DNA of 64,000 nucleotides, from assembly GCA_021784575.1 (NCBI GenBank), contig JAJYHX010000003.1, positions 62,001-126,000 on the forward strand, given 5' to 3'. Source of the DNA: Nitrospirota bacterium (GTDB lineage Bacteria > Nitrospirota > JACRHJ01). Both the position numbers and the translations under genes were made by a program. Numbering within the stretch: position 1 is the stretch's first letter; each line of letters opens with the position of its first letter. The notes beneath the pieces are model-generated. The model worked only from the letters and a program-made list of their open reading frames with translations. It was not told the DNA's origin and made no database searches. Positions 10,080-28,599 of the stretch are shown here, in pieces.

Positions 10080-12200
10080 TTATTCGCCTTTCACCTTGGC
10101 GATTATCTCGTCCGCAAGCCCCTTCGGGACCTCTTCGTAATGCGAAAACTGCATGGTATACGTAGCGCGGCCCTGGGTCGCGGAGCGAAGGTCGGTCGAG
10201 TAGCCGAACATCTGAGAAAGCGGTACGACTGACTTTATTACCTGCGCGTTGCCCCTGGGCTCCATGCCTTGGATCTTACCGCGCCTTGAGTTCAAATCGC
10301 CTATGACATCGCCCATGTACTCTTCGGGCACGACGGCCTCTACGGACATGACCGGCTCAAGCAGTACCGGTGCAGCCTTTGCGGCGCCTGCCTTGAAGCC
10401 CATCGAACCGGCTATCTTGAAAGCCATTTCGGAGGAGTCCACTTCGTGATAGGAGCCGTCGGATATGGTGACCTTTATATCCACCATCGGATAGCCCGCA
10501 AGCACGCCGCCGTCCATGGCCTCCTTGACGCCTTTCTCCACCGCCGGGATGTATTCCTTTGGAACAACGCCGCCGACAATTTTGTTTACAAACTCAAAGC
10601 CCGTACCCGGCTCGGTCGGTTCAAGGTTTAACCAGACATCGCCGTACTGGCCGCGCCCGCCGCTCTGCCGAACGAACTTGCCCTGCGCCTCAACCGCCTT
10701 ACGTATGGTCTCACGGTATGCAACCTGCGGTTTGCCGACGTTCGCATCAACCTTAAATTCGCGGAGGAGTCTGTCAACTATTATTTCGAGATGAAGCTCG
10801 CCCATCCCGGAGATTATTGTCTGGCCGGTTTCCTCGTCGGTCTTCACCTTAAAAGACGGGTCTTCCTGCGCAAGCTTCGCAAGCGAAGTACCAAGCCTTT
10901 CCTGGTCTACCTTGGTCTTTGGCTCTATGGCGACGGATATGACCGGCTCCGGGAATTCCATCGCCTCAAGGATAATAGGATGGCTGGGATCGCACAGGGT
11001 GTCGCCTGTAATAGTGTTTTTGAGCCCTACCGCGGCGGCAATATCGCCCGCCATTACGACATCTATGTCTTCGCGCTTGTTGGCGTGCATCTTTAGGATG
11101 CGGCCAATGCGCTCCTTGCTGTCCTTCGTCGCGTTATATATGTAGGAGCCTGCGTTCATGGTGCCGGAGTATACCCTGAAGAAGGTAAGCTGGCCGACGA
11201 ACGGGTCCGCCATTATTTTGAACGCCAGGGCCGAGAAAGGCTCGCTGTCGTCCGCCTTGCGCGTAAGCTCCTCCTCCGTGCCGGGATGCGTCCCGACAAC
11301 CGGCGGGACATCCAGAGGAGATGGCAGGTAGTCCACAACCGCGTCGAGGAGCGGCTGGACGCCTTTGTTTTTGAAGGCTGTTCCGCAGAGGCACGGGGTT
11401 ATTTTGAGCCCGATGGTGCCCTTGCGAAGAGCCGCCTTTATCTCTTCCTCGGATATGGCCTCGCCGCCCAGGTATTTTTCCATGAGGACATCGTCCACAT
11501 CCGAAAGGGCCTCTATCATCTTCTCGTGGTATTCATGCGCCTGAGTCTTCATGTCTTCCGGGATTTCCGTCTCGTCGAATTTCGCACCGAGCGTTTCGTC
11601 CAGGAAAAGTATCGCCTTCATTCTGACCAGGTCTATTACGCCCTTGAAATTCTCTTCCCTGCCTATCGGCAGCTGGATCGCGACGGGTTTCGCCCCAAGA
11701 CGGTCTATCATGGTCTTGACAGAGCGGTAGAAATCGGCTCCCGTCCTGTCCATCTTGTTCATGAAGGCAATCCTGGGAACCTCGTACTTATCCGCCTGAC
11801 GCCATACCGTCTCGGACTGAGGCTCCACTCCGGCGACTGAATCGAATACCGCTACGGCGCCGTCAAGCACCCTGAGCGAGCGCTCTACCTCGATTGTGAA
11901 ATCGACATGACCCGGCGTGTCTATTATATTGATGCGTTTCCCCTTCCAGAAGCATGTCGTGGCGGCGGATGTAATGGTAATGCCGCGCTCCTGCTCCTGA
12001 ACCATCCAGTCCATTACCGCGGTGCCTTCATGCACCTCGCCTATTTTATAGGACACGCCGGTATAGTAAAGAATGCGCTCGGTAGTCGTGGTCTTGCCCG
12101 CGTCTATATGCGCCATTATCCCGATATTGCGTGTATCCTCGAGCGGGTACGGCCTCTTGGCCTTCCCTGCCCCTGCTGCTTTTTCAACTGCTTGTGCCAT
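10080..12200 (-). CDS. fusA: Elongation factor G
   Basis: EF-G (706 residues) is the translocation and ribosome-recycling GTPase. Domain I has [34 protein letters not shown] and [12 protein letters not shown]; domains II-V follow, with the domain IV YRETI and [13 protein letters not shown] motifs. The N-terminus has a short Ala/Lys-rich extension before the usual start. It lies in the classical str order rpsL-rpsG-fusA-tuf. Confidence 0.99.
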   Translation of the reverse strand: MAQAVEKAAGAGKAKRPYPLEDTRNIGIMAHIDAGKTTTTERILYYTGVSYKIGEVHEGTAVMDWMVQEQERGITITSAATTCFWKGKRINIIDTPGHVDFTIEVERSLRVLDGAVAVFDSVAGVEPQSETVWRQADKYEVPRIAFMNKMDRTGADFYRSVKTMIDRLGAKPVAIQLPIGREENFKGVIDLVRMKAILFLDETLGAKFDETEIPEDMKTQAHEYHEKMIEALSDVDDVLMEKYLGGEAISEEEIKAALRKGTIGLKITPCLCGTAFKNKGVQPLLDAVVDYLPSPLDVPPVVGTHPGTEEELTRKADDSEPFSALAFKIMADPFVGQLTFFRVYSGTMNAGSYIYNATKDSKERIGRILKMHANKREDIDVVMAGDIAAAVGLKNTITGDTLCDPSHPIILEAMEFPEPVISVAIEPKTKVDQERLGTSLAKLAQEDPSFKVKTDEETGQTIISGMGELHLEIIVDRLLREFKVDANVGKPQVAYRETIRKAVEAQGKFVRQSGGRGQYGDVWLNLEPTEPGTGFEFVNKIVGGVVPKEYIPAVEKGVKEAMDGGVLAGYPMVDIKVTISDGSYHEVDSSEMAFKIAGSMGFKAGAAKAAPVLLEPVMSVEAVVPEEYMGDVIGDLNSRRGKIQGMEPRGNAQVIKSVVPLSQMFGYSTDLRSATQGRATYTMQFSHYEEVPKGLADEIIAKVKGE

Positions 12201-12287
12201 TAAGTATCCTTACCTATAATTACACGAAGGCATTGCCGCTTCAGCCATTTGCAACATTTCAATTAACGTGCGCAACCCGTATACCGT

Positions 12288-12758
12288 TTACCACCTGTAA
12301 TGGGCGAAGGCCTTGTTGGCCTCGGCCATCTTGTGGGTATCATCCTTCTTCCTTACCGCCGCCCCGGTGTTGTTCGCCGCGTCCAGAAGCTCCGCCGCGA
12401 GCCGTTCCCTCATGGTCTTTTCGCCTCTTTTGCGGGCGAAAGTTATAAGCCACCTTATGCCAAGGGCCATCCTCCTGTTCGGGCGGATATCCACCGGAAC
12501 CTGGTATGACGCGCCGCCTACCCTGCGGGATTTCACTTCAACCGCCGGTTTTACGTTATCGAGCGCGCTCTTGAAGGTCTTGAGGGGGTCGCCCCCGGTC
12601 TTGTCTTTTATAATGTCGAACGCGCCGTAGGTTATGTGCTCCGCAACGCTTTTTTTGCCTTCCATCATAAGGCAACTCATGAACTTGCCGACCAGCTTGT
12701 TATTGAATTTCGGGTCGGGGAGGATTTCCCTTTTTGCGACTTCTCTTCTTCTCGGCAT
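12288..12758 (-). CDS. rpsG: 30S ribosomal protein S7
   Basis: S7 (156 residues) nucleates assembly of the 30S head and touches E-site t[21 protein letters not shown], the [17 protein letters not shown] beta-ribbon and the C-terminal [13 protein letters not shown] are standard. It is 11 bp downstream of rpsL and 87 bp upstream of fusA. S7 represses the str operon in Escherichia coli; no matching site was identified here. Confidence 0.98.
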   Translation of the reverse strand: MPRRREVAKREILPDPKFNNKLVGKFMSCLMMEGKKSVAEHITYGAFDIIKDKTGGDPLKTFKSALDNVKPAVEVKSRRVGGASYQVPVDIRPNRRMALGIRWLITFARKRGEKTMRERLAAELLDAANNTGAAVRKKDDTHKMAEANKAFAHYRW

Positions 12759-12769
12759 CTCGCTCCTCC

Positions 12770-13150
12770 TTAGGCCTTTGGCCGCTTGGCGCCGTATTTG
12801 GAACGGCCCTGCTTGCGGTCGGCCACGCCCGTGGTATCCAGTGTCCCGCGAATGATGTGGTATCTGACTCCAGGGAGGTCCTTGACCCTGCCGCCCCTGA
12901 TAAGGACTATCGAATGTTCCTGGAGGTTATGTCCCACCCCGGGAATATAGGTGGTAACTTCCATCTGGTTTGTAAGCCTCACCCTCGCCACCTTCCGAAG
13001 CGCCGAGTTCGGCTTCTTGGGCGTTGTCGTGTAAACCCTCACGCATACGCCTCTTTTTTGAGGGCAACTCTTCAGGGCAGGGCTTTTGCTCTTTATGGAG
13101 ACCTTCTCCCTGCTGCTCCTCACTAACTGGTTAATTGTCGGCACACCCAA
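12770..13150 (-). CDS. rpsL: 30S ribosomal protein S12
   Basis: S12 (126 residues) monitors codon-anticodon pairing and is the streptomycin-resistance target. The [17 protein letters not shown] segment keeps the lysine of streptomycin-sensitive proteins, and the [21 protein letters not shown] region (in part) has the modifiable Asp. It is the first gene of the str transcription unit, with a consensus promoter about 85-110 bp upstream. Confidence 0.98.
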   Translation of the reverse strand: MGVPTINQLVRSSREKVSIKSKSPALKSCPQKRGVCVRVYTTTPKKPNSALRKVARVRLTNQMEVTTYIPGVGHNLQEHSIVLIRGGRVKDLPGVRYHIIRGTLDTTGVADRKQGRSKYGAKRPKA

Positions 13151-13233
13151 CCTCCAGGGAACGTTCTTTCAAAAAATACCCATGCTTTTTTAGATAGTTA
13201 GCAAAATCAAAACCACTGGCGAAAAACTTGCGG

Positions 13234-13263
13234 ATTATATCTCAACCGCACTTGCAATGTCAA
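13234..13263 (-). promoter_or_regulatory. Consensus sigma-70 promoter for the str/S10 transcription unit
   Basis: On the minus strand a perfect TTGACA (13258-13263) and a perfect TATAAT (13234-13239) are separated by 18 bp. Transcription would start near 13227 and leave a leader of roughly 75 bases before rpsL. It lies just beyond the rpoBC terminator, so the rpsL-rpsG-fusA-tuf-rpsJ-to-spc series is an independent unit. Confidence 0.85.
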
Positions 13264-13279
13264 GCATTAATTATACATG

Positions 13280-13314
13280 AAAAATAAAAAAGCAGGGGCC
13301 GCCTTGCCGACCCC
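13280..13314 (-). terminator. Rho-independent terminator after rpoC
   Basis: Minus-strand hairpin with seven-base arms (GGGGTCG / CGGCCCC, one G-U pair; 13295-13314) and a six-base loop, followed within a few bases by a T-rich tract (T6-A-T5, 13280-13291). It lies about 26 bp after the rpoC stop and ends the nusG/rplKAJL/rpoBC transcription. Confidence 0.85.
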
Positions 13315-13339
13315 CCAAGTCTATAGTCTCCGCCCGGCG

Positions 13340-17560
<4,221 letters not shown>

Positions 17561-17597
17561 TTCATTACCTCCGATAGATGGATAACACCATCCTTCT

Positions 17598-21569
<3,972 letters not shown>

Positions 21570-21594
21570 CTGCTCTCCTTGATTTTTAAGCTAT

Positions 21595-21619
21595 GCCCCT
21601 CATTTCAGGGGCTGTTTTT
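21595..21619 (+). terminator. Plus-strand terminator-like hairpin in the rpoB leader
   Basis: GCCCCT - CATTTC - AGGGGC is a perfect six-base stem (21595-21612) followed on the plus strand by TG and five Ts (21615-21619). In the minus-strand transcript of rplL-rpoB the same stem would form just upstream of the rpoB ribosome-binding site, without a T-run. It could stop antisense transcription or act as a leader structure. Confidence 0.5.
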
Positions 21620-21639
21620 ACTCATACCATTTAAGACGC

Positions 21640-21689
21640 AAAAAGCCGCCAGCCCTCCGGCCCCGTGACAGGCCAGAGGACCGACAGCC
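21640..21689 (-). terminator. rplL-rpoB attenuator
   Basis: On the minus strand, arms of about 18 bases (21671-21689 and 21645-21662) pair with no mismatch other than G-U wobbles. They close an eight-base loop and are followed by five Ts (21640-21644). It lies 12 bp past the rplL stop. Partial terminators at this position are known in other bacteria to make rplL transcripts outnumber rpoBC transcripts; the G-U-rich stem fits leaky termination. Confidence 0.8.
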
Positions 21690-21700
21690 TAAATTCGCGC

Positions 21701-22084
21701 CTACTTTACCTCTACTTTGGCGCCCTGCTCTTCGAGCTTCGCCTTTATAGTATCGGCCTCTTCCTTCGAGACGCCGCCCTTTACCTCTTTCGGGGCGCCG
21801 TCCACCAGGTCTTTAGCCTCCTTGAGGCCAAGCCCGGTCAGCTCGCGCACGACCTTGATTACCTGGATTTTCTTGTCGCCAGCCGAGGCGAGGATGACGT
21901 CGAAAGCCGTCTTCTCCTCCACGGCAGCCGGCCCCGCTCCGCCAGCCGGGGCGGCGGCAACCGCTACCGGGGCGGCGGCTGTCACGCCGTAACGCTCCTC
22001 GAACTCCTTGATGAACTCGCTCATCTGGAGTATCGTCATGTTATCTATAAACGAGAATACCTGGTCTTTTGTAACGTCAGCCAT
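21701..22084 (-). CDS. rplL: 50S ribosomal protein L7/L12
   Basis: L7/L12 (127 residues) forms the multimeric stalk that recruits translational GTPases. It has an N-terminal dimerisation helix ([19 protein letters not shown]), an Ala/Gly/Pro-rich hinge ([15 protein letters not shown]) and the C-terminal domain with [20 protein letters not shown] and [20 protein letters not shown]. It follows rplJ by 68 bp. Confidence 0.99.
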   Translation of the reverse strand: MADVTKDQVFSFIDNMTILQMSEFIKEFEERYGVTAAAPVAVAAAPAGGAGPAAVEEKTAFDVILASAGDKKIQVIKVVRELTGLGLKEAKDLVDGAPKEVKGGVSKEEADTIKAKLEEQGAKVEVK

Positions 22085-22152
22085 TTTTATCTCTCCTGTA
22101 TCAGACTTGGAAATTAAATTTTGCCGCCCGATTCACCGGGCGTTTTCAAGTT

Positions 22153-22668
22153 TTACGCCTTCTGTTCCCTGAGCGCCGCCAAGGCATAGCCGAGCCTTGC
22201 AATAGTCGCGTTCAAGAGCCTTGCCATCTTTGAAGCCGGCGCCTGGAATCCGGCGGCCATCTGCGAGAGAAGCTGTTCCCTGGAAGGAAGAGCCGCAATC
22301 GCCTTAAGCTCCTTTTCGCTCGCGAGGGAGCCTTCGATTACGCCGATTTTTACCTTCAGCTTCTCGTTCTTCCTGGCGAATTCCGTGACGGCCTTCGCCG
22401 GCGCGACCGGGTCTCCGAAACCGAGCACAAGGCCGGTCGGGCCCTGCATGTAGTCGCCTAACTTCTGCGCGGAAGTCCCGGCAGCCGCGCGTATCGCCAG
22501 CGTGTTTTTCACGACCCTATACTCGAGCTGGCTTTTGCGAAGCTCGTTTCTCAGCTCCGTAATCTCGGCCACAGTAAGGCCCTTGTACTCCGTTACTATG
22601 GCGGCCTTCGCGGCTTCAAACTTGCCGTGAAGCTCGTCTATCAGCTCCTGCTTTTCGTTCTTGTTCAA
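22153..22668 (-). CDS. rplJ: 50S ribosomal protein L10
   Basis: L10 (171 residues) anchors the L7/L12 stalk and represses its own operon by binding the mRNA leader. MNKNEKQELIDELHGKFE, the TVAEITELRNELRK helix and VKNTLAIRAA are typical; the Ala-rich C-terminal helix (LLNATIARLGYALAALREQK) binds L7/L12 dimers. It is preceded by an L10-leader-like sequence. Confidence 0.98.
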   Translation of the reverse strand: MNKNEKQELIDELHGKFEAAKAAIVTEYKGLTVAEITELRNELRKSQLEYRVVKNTLAIRAAAGTSAQKLGDYMQGPTGLVLGFGDPVAPAKAVTEFARKNEKLKVKIGVIEGSLASEKELKAIAALPSREQLLSQMAAGFQAPASKMARLLNATIARLGYALAALREQKA

Positions 22669-22705
22669 ACTTTAAACCCCCTTTCCAAGTCGTCGACAGG
22701 GGAAT

Positions 22706-22816
22706 TTGTTTTACCCTTATCGTCTCGGCGGGACGACCTTTTCAAAGGCCAATTAAGGAGCGAATCCAAAAGCACGTGGCTCGTGTTCGTCAAAAGCCCT
22801 TCACGAACACTAACAT
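22706..22816 (-). promoter_or_regulatory. L10 leader (autoregulatory mRNA structure) upstream of rplJ
   Basis: The 276-bp rplA-rplJ spacer contains the conserved CCGCCGAGACG signature of L10 leaders (about 22721-22733), where CGTC and GACG pair around CCGCCGA. Upstream helices include GTGTTCGT pairing with ACGAACAC. By analogy with the Rfam L10 leader, binding of the L10(L12)4 complex here would repress rplJ-rplL translation. Boundaries are approximate. Confidence 0.65.
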
Positions 22817-22944
22817 AGAACACGGCTTTTATTTACCCGCCCCTCCTGCTGTCTTCGACTCCCGAGTTAACCGGCAAAAGCCGGGATTACCCCCCTGTCC
22901 GCCTCCTAAGATTAAGAGAGATGGGGGAGTACTATGAAAATATA

Positions 22945-23643
22945 TTACACCATCGCCGCAGTGGCGATGACCACATCTAACTTTATCCCAGGCCCCATCG
23001 TCGATGACACGACAATCTTTTTCATGTAGCGGCCCTTGGCGGTAGCCGGCTTGGCCTTCATAAGGGCCTCTATGACAACGTTCGCGTTCTCGGCAAGCTT
23101 GTCCGCCGCAAATGAAACCTTCCCGACCGGGACATGGACGATGCCGGCCTTCTCGACCCTGTACTCCACTTTACCGGCTTTTATCTCCCGTATCGCCTTG
23201 CCTATGTCCATCGTGACCGTGCCGACCTTGGGGTTCGGCATGAGTCCCCTTGGGCCCAAAAGCTTGCCGAGCTTGCCGACGGAACCCATCATGTCCGGCG
23301 TCGCCACAACCCTGTCGAAGTCCATCCAGCCTCCCTGGACTTTCGCAATCATATCATCGGCACCGGCAAAGTCCGCCCCGGCCTCGGTCGCCTCTTTTTC
23401 CTTCTCGCCCTTGGCGAAGGCCAGCACCCTGACCGTCCTGCCTGTTCCGTTTGGAAGGCCCACCGATCCTCTGACCATCTGGTCGGAGCGTTTCGGATCC
23501 ACTCCAAGGACAACGGCCAGGTCAACGGATTCGTCGAACTTCGCAAATGCGCATTCCTTGACGAGCGCCATCGCCTCCTCAAGGGTATACTGCTTCGACT
23601 TGTCAACCTTCGCCCGGCTTGCCTTCAGCTTCTTCTGTGTCAT
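22945..23643 (-). CDS. rplA: 50S ribosomal protein L1
   Basis: L1 (232 residues) forms the mobile E-site stalk. It has the start [36 protein letters not shown] and the central [15 protein letters not shown] motif followed by [20 protein letters not shown]. It follows rplK by 182 bp; that spacer contains a dispersed palindrome. Confidence 0.98.
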   Translation of the reverse strand: MTQKKLKASRAKVDKSKQYTLEEAMALVKECAFAKFDESVDLAVVLGVDPKRSDQMVRGSVGLPNGTGRTVRVLAFAKGEKEKEATEAGADFAGADDMIAKVQGGWMDFDRVVATPDMMGSVGKLGKLLGPRGLMPNPKVGTVTMDIGKAIREIKAGKVEYRVEKAGIVHVPVGKVSFAADKLAENANVVIEALMKAKPATAKGRYMKKIVVSSTMGPGIKLDVVIATAAMV

Positions 23644-23782
23644 CTCGTCTCCTTATCGAACGGGAAATGGCCGCAATTAGTGCTCGGGATTCGTGTTCGT
23701 TAAAACCGAACCCGACAGCGCCCGCCCACGTTCTCCCGCCGGTATTGAATATCCCTGGACGGCGGTTGTTTCCAGAGATGGC

Positions 23783-23802
23783 GGGCGCAATGAATTACGC
23801 CC
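23783..23802. repeat. Dispersed palindrome, GGGCGCAAT family
   Basis: A 20-bp imperfect palindrome (GGGCGCAATGA then ATTACGCCC) in the rplK-rplA spacer. It matches the second half of the element at 1518-1537, including the flanking CCCCT, but its left flank differs, so the two palindrome families can occur separately. Confidence 0.6.
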
Positions 23803-23825
23803 CTAAATTGCACTATTCCCGCTCT

Positions 23826-24254
23826 CTATGACGTAACTTCTATCCCCATGCTGCGGGCGGTGCCCTTGATTATATTTATCGCGCCGTCTATGTTCACGGC
23901 GTTCAAGTCCGGGAGCTTCGTCTGGGCAATCTCCCGCACCTGCGCTTCCGTAACCTTCCCTACCTTGTCCTTGTTCGGGACGCCGGAGCCTTTGACAATT
24001 CCCGCGGCCTTCTTTATGAGTTCGGAGGCGGGCGGCGTCTTCAGGACAAACGTGAACGTCCTGTCGTTGTAGATGGTTATCACCACCGGAACGACCTGAC
24101 CGGCCATCTCCTGCGTCTGGGCGTTATATGCCTTGCAGAACTCCATGATATTCACGCCGTGCTGGCCAAGCGCCGGGCCGACTGGCGGCGCGGGATTCGC
24201 CTTCCCCGCCGGTATCTGGAGCTTTACGAATCCGGTTATCTCTTTCTTGGGCAT
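23826..24254 (-). CDS. rplK: 50S ribosomal protein L11
   Basis: L11 (142 residues) forms the GTPase-associated centre with 23S rRNA and is needed for RelA activation; it is the thiostrepton target. The start [19 protein letters not shown], followed by [18 protein letters not shown], and the prolines of the N-terminal domain are present. It lies 120 bp after nusG; that spacer has an AT-rich stretch and a small GTCCTT/AAGGAC stem. Confidence 0.98.
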   Translation of the reverse strand: MPKKEITGFVKLQIPAGKANPAPPVGPALGQHGVNIMEFCKAYNAQTQEMAGQVVPVVITIYNDRTFTFVLKTPPASELIKKAAGIVKGSGVPNKDKVGKVTEAQVREIAQTKLPDLNAVNIDGAINIIKGTARSMGIEVTS

Positions 24255-24374
24255 TTTAGAACTCCTTCATTATAAATAAATTGCTATTTATCTATTATTG
24301 ACACGGCCCCGCAGGCAGAAGCATGTCCTTTAAAATTATAAGGACACCGTGGGATACCGGGATTTTTCCTTACA

Positions 24375-24905
24375 TTACGCCTTCTCCACCTGAAGGAAGT
24401 CAAGCTCCACAGGCGTCGCGCGCCCGAAGATGGATACCATGACCTTTAGCTTGCCCTGGTCCAGGTTGACCTCCTCGACGGTTCCGGTGAAGCTGATGAA
24501 CGGGCCGTCCACGATCCTGACGGAATCGCCGTGGCTGTAAGCTGCCTCGCGTTTCGCCGGGGCCGCGCCTTCCTCCATCTGGGTGCGGATAAGTCCAACC
24601 TCTTCCTCGGTTATGGGGGACGGTTTCTGCTTGTCGCCCACGAAACCCGTCACCTTCGGGGTGTCTTTCACGAGGTGCCAGGTGGCGTCGTCGAGATCCA
24701 TCTCGACCAGTATGTATCCGGGAAAGAATTTCCTTGTCGAGGTGCGCTTCTTGCCGTTTCTGAGCTCCACCACGTCTTCCGTAGGCACCAAAATCTGGCT
24801 AATCCTGTCCTGGAGGCCCAGCGACTTCGCGCGTTCCTCTATGCTCGATTTTACCTTGCCCTCGAAACCCGAGTAGGTATGAACCACATACCATTCCTTG
24901 GCCAT
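24375..24905 (-). CDS. nusG: Transcription termination/antitermination factor NusG
   Basis: NusG (176 residues) binds RNA polymerase through its NGN domain and S10 or Rho through its KOW domain. Visible: [16 protein letters not shown], the [13 protein letters not shown] segment, and the KOW motif [21 protein letters not shown]. The start is ATG at 24903-24905 with GGGAG just upstream; an in-frame TTG four codons earlier lies within that ribosome-binding site and is less likely. It sits between secE and rplK. Confidence 0.97.
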   Translation of the reverse strand: MAKEWYVVHTYSGFEGKVKSSIEERAKSLGLQDRISQILVPTEDVVELRNGKKRTSTRKFFPGYILVEMDLDDATWHLVKDTPKVTGFVGDKQKPSPITEEEVGLIRTQMEEGAAPAKREAAYSHGDSVRIVDGPFISFTGTVEEVNLDQGKLKVMVSIFGRATPVELDFLQVEKA

Positions 24906-25015
24906 CTTCTCTCCCAAATATAATATGGCTCTTTTAGCCCGCCTGAACCAACATCACATAACGGATACGACAACTCGCGCCGTTACGGATTCCAAAGGCC
25001 ATCCGGCCCTCTATT

Positions 25016-25050
25016 AAACTTTCCCGTTCCGATAAACTTTCCCGTTCCGA
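25016..25050. repeat. Two-copy 18-bp tandem repeat
   Basis: AAACTTTCCCGTTCCGA occurs at 25016-25032 and again at 25034-25050 in the 223-bp secE-nusG spacer. This spacer is otherwise without recognisable genes; it is unusually long for a secE-nusG junction. Confidence 0.7.
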
Positions 25051-25128
25051 AAGACGAAGCGGCTTCTCCACCTTATATCCAACGACCCGGCCGGTCTCAA
25101 TAAATTAAACCCCGCCCGCAGAACCCCC

Positions 25129-25317
25129 TCAGCGCATCACTATGGACGACATCAGCCTGGTCAGCCCCACGTCTACCGCCCCAAGAAACAACGACAAGAA
25201 TATTACCGCCACTATCACGGCGATCGTCGAACTTATAATCTCGTTCCTCGGCGGAAAGACAACCTTGGAAAGCTCGTTCTTGGATTCCTTGATGAACTCT
25301 ATCGCCTGATTGAACAT
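25129..25317 (-). CDS. secE: Preprotein translocase subunit SecE
   Basis: SecE (62 residues) clamps SecY in the Sec translocon. It is the short, single-membrane-span form: an amphipathic N-terminal helix (FNQAIEFIKESKNELSKVVF), then PPRNEIISST and one transmembrane segment (IAVIVAVIFLSLFLGAVDVG). The ATG at 25315-25317 is used; an upstream extension would run through the tRNA-Trp gene. It lies between tRNA-Trp and nusG, the classic order. Confidence 0.96.
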   Translation of the reverse strand: MFNQAIEFIKESKNELSKVVFPPRNEIISSTIAVIVAVIFLSLFLGAVDVGLTRLMSSIVMR

Positions 25318-25368
25318 CTTTATCTCCCGACGTCCTTTGCGGCGTCTCGCGCTCCGCTTTTCTAAGAA

Positions 25369-25445
25369 TGGCAGGCCAGGAGGGATTCGAACCCCCAACA
25401 CCCGGATTTGGAGTCCGGCGCTCTAACCGTTAGAGCTACTGGCCT
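25369..25445 (-). tRNA. trnW: tRNA-Trp (anticodon CCA)
   Basis: A full cloverleaf reads on the minus strand, with AGGCCAG / CTGGCCT acceptor arms, an anticodon loop CTCCAAA giving CCA, a TTCGAAT T-loop and an encoded 3' CCA. Its position between rpmG and secE matches many bacterial genomes. Confidence 0.97.
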
Positions 25446-25489
25446 GTAGCTTTCTTTTGCCCGCTCTTCTTTCCCGAAGGGAGAGCAGG

Positions 25490-25642
25490 TTAGGCCTTCG
25501 TTTCCTTGTGGACGGTATGGCTTCTGCAATGCTTGCAGTATTTCTTCAGCTCAAGCTTCTCCGTGGTGTTTTTCTTGTTCTTCATCGTGGAGTAGTTGCG
25601 CTGTTTGCAAGTCTGGCACGTAAGAAGTATTATGTCACGCAT
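25490..25642 (-). CDS. rpmG: 50S ribosomal protein L33, zinc-binding form
   Basis: L33 (50 residues) is a small E-site protein. Two CxxC pairs (C9/C12 and C36/C39) mark the zinc-containing type. The ATG at 25640-25642 gives [17 protein letters not shown]; longer frames upstream run into tuf and are not L33-like. Co-transcribed between tuf and tRNA-Trp. Confidence 0.96.
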   Translation of the reverse strand: MRDIILLTCQTCKQRNYSTMKNKKNTTEKLELKKYCKHCRSHTVHKETKA

Positions 25643-25656
25643 TCCAAATGCCCCCT

Positions 25657-26856
<1,200 letters not shown>

Positions 26857-26955
26857 TTGTTCCCCCCTAAATGGAAATACACGAGGGCGCAAACCCCTCC
26901 CAGCGTCCGGTTCAATACCGTTTCGCCGGAAGACTTTCCCTCGCCTCAATCTTCC

Positions 26956-27031
<76 letters not shown>

Positions 27032-27063
27032 GTTACTTTTCTTTCACGTGACGGTCTTTAAGG

Positions 27064-28314
27064 CTACCTGCCTAGGTCTTCGCGCCACTCCCGCTCGAAA
27101 TCGGGGAGACTCACGCCTGCGGCATATTTCATGGCCGCAGATACGTCCTTGCCCCTGCCCATCGCCTTTATAAGCTGGGAGAGACTGTACATGCCGTACG
27201 TATTTACGTAATATCGGACGACAGAGAGCGATTCGGCGTATGCCTCCCTCGCCTTTGTCGCGTCAAGTTTCGTAAATGTCGAATCAAGGCTCCCAAGCGG
27301 CACGGGCGCAAAATCGCCCGCCTTCCGCCGCACTGCCCAGTGTTCCTCGTACTGCGCCACGCCTTCGTCCAGCCAGGCCGGCACGTGGCCGCTTATTTCC
27401 GTGTGTATCACCGCGTGTGTGTATTCGTGGTGAAGCACGGCAGAAAGCGCCGTCTTGTCTATGTTGCCGCCCCCGACTGGTATTCTTATGCAACCGTCGA
27501 ATACGCCGTCAGACCACGATGGCGCGTCGGTTATGCCCACGAACTGGCGCCGGGTATAGAGGATGACGTTAATGGGCTCTTTCTGGTAGAAGTCGAGGTC
27601 GCTCCCGACATCCGACGAGACATCCTGAAGGATGTCGAGTACAAGCTCGCCCAGTTTTCTGTCTTCCTCGCCGTCATATTCCAAATTGAAGTTATAGGTC
27701 TCCTTCTTCGTGAAGGAGCCTTCAACTCCAAGCTCTTTCCTGGCCTTCACAAGCAGGCCCTGCAAGGCCTTGTCTCCTGGCCTGTCCTGAAGGGCCTGTT
27801 CCCACTCCGATACGGCGTCCCGCAGCCGCCCGTCCTGGTAATATATCTCGCCTTTAAGCGTCCGGGCCTGCGCGCTGGAAGGTTTCAGGTAAAGCGCCTC
27901 GTCGAGATAACCCTGCGCGTCGTCAAACTGCTCCAGGCGATAGGAACAGTATGCAAGCCCGAAATATGTCGCGAACTTCTTCTCCGGCTCGTTGAGGCGC
28001 GCCTTCCCGAAATCCTTCCGCGCACCCTTGAAATCTCCTGCATTCAGCCTCTTCCAGCCCCGCCCGTCGTATGCCTGACCGAGGAGAGTCTTGTAGTCGT
28101 CGTCGAACGGGTCCCGGAAATTATCGCTTTCGAGTATCTTTATCGCGCCGTCGAAATCCCCGGCGTTAAGCGCCTGTATAGCCTGCCCCTTTGTCGTCCC
28201 GGCCTGCGCCCGTATAACGGAATCGCCGGCGCGGCCATTCGACGGCGACAGCATTGCAATGAACACCGCAAGAGCCGCGAAAACAATTTTATGTAGCGGA
28301 AGCCGGGTCATCAA
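27064..28314 (-). CDS. Secreted TPR protein with a gluzincin (peptidase MA-like) domain
   Basis: A 416-residue protein with an N-terminal signal peptide (hydrophobic residues 9-23, likely cleaved near A29-G30). It has TPR-like repeats from about 42 to 195, seen as repeated ALNAGDFDGAIKILE-type helices. The C-terminal domain has a zinc-protease motif HEYTH (H296, E297, H300) and a downstream WLDEG (E317) as likely third ligand, the arrangement of peptidase MA-family proteins. Periplasmic proteolysis is inferred; the substrate is unknown. It is inserted between tRNA-Gly and tRNA-Thr and shares their transcription. Confidence 0.85.
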   Translation of the reverse strand: MMTRLPLHKIVFAALAVFIAMLSPSNGRAGDSVIRAQAGTTKGQAIQALNAGDFDGAIKILESDNFRDPFDDDYKTLLGQAYDGRGWKRLNAGDFKGARKDFGKARLNEPEKKFATYFGLAYCSYRLEQFDDAQGYLDEALYLKPSSAQARTLKGEIYYQDGRLRDAVSEWEQALQDRPGDKALQGLLVKARKELGVEGSFTKKETYNFNLEYDGEEDRKLGELVLDILQDVSSDVGSDLDFYQKEPINVILYTRRQFVGITDAPSWSDGVFDGCIRIPVGGGNIDKTALSAVLHHEYTHAVIHTEISGHVPAWLDEGVAQYEEHWAVRRKAGDFAPVPLGSLDSTFTKLDATKAREAYAESLSVVRYYVNTYGMYSLSQLIKAMGRGKDVSAAMKYAAGVSLPDFEREWREDLGR

Positions 28315-28347
28315 ACCCCTCTTGCGCCCCCACGGCCCGCAGCGTTA

Positions 28348-28423
28348 TGGAGCGGGCGACGGGGTTCGAACCCGCGACCCCCAGCTTGGAAGGCTGGCGC
28401 TCTACCAACTGAGCTACACCCGC
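28348..28423 (-). tRNA. trnG: tRNA-Gly (anticodon TCC)
   Basis: A minus-strand cloverleaf with GCGGGTG / CGCCCGC acceptor arms (one G-U), anticodon loop CTTCCAA giving TCC, TTCGAAC T-loop and encoded CCA. It is 19 bp downstream of tRNA-Tyr. Confidence 0.97.
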
Positions 28424-28442
28424 AAGACAAAATTAAGCTGAA

Positions 28443-28529
28443 TGGTGGGGAGGGGAGGGTTCGAACCTCCGTAGGTGCAAGACCGGCAGATTTACAGTCT
28501 GCTGCCATTAACCGCTCGGCCACCTCCCC
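28443..28529 (-). tRNA. trnY: tRNA-Tyr (anticodon GTA)
   Basis: A class II tRNA of 87 nt with a long variable arm (GGTCTTGCACC region), GGGGAGG / CCTCCCC acceptor arms, anticodon loop CTGTAAA giving GTA, and encoded CCA. First gene of the tRNA-tuf transcription unit. Confidence 0.97.
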
Positions 28530-28565
28530 GTTCAAGCCGCTGCGGGGGAACCATCGGGCGACATC

Positions 28566-28594
28566 TTAATACATTATAGCCGGAATTTTGTCAA
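28566..28594 (-). promoter_or_regulatory. Probable sigma-70 promoter for the tRNA-Tyr/Gly/Thr-tuf unit
   Basis: TTGACA (28589-28594) and TATTAA (28566-28571) are 17 bp apart on the minus strand. A TATAAT closer to the -35 box is only 10 bp away and so cannot be its partner. The start would fall near 28559, about 30 bp before tRNA-Tyr. Confidence 0.6.
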
Positions 28595-28599
28595 CCCTT

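Noticed and set aside
28311-28535. 74-residue frame covering tRNA-Gly and tRNA-Tyr
   Set aside because: It is the translation of two tRNA genes.
28566-28594. TTGACA and a perfect TATAAT 10 bp apart
   Set aside because: Spacing is too short for sigma-70; the TATTAA 17 bp from the same -35 box was used instead.
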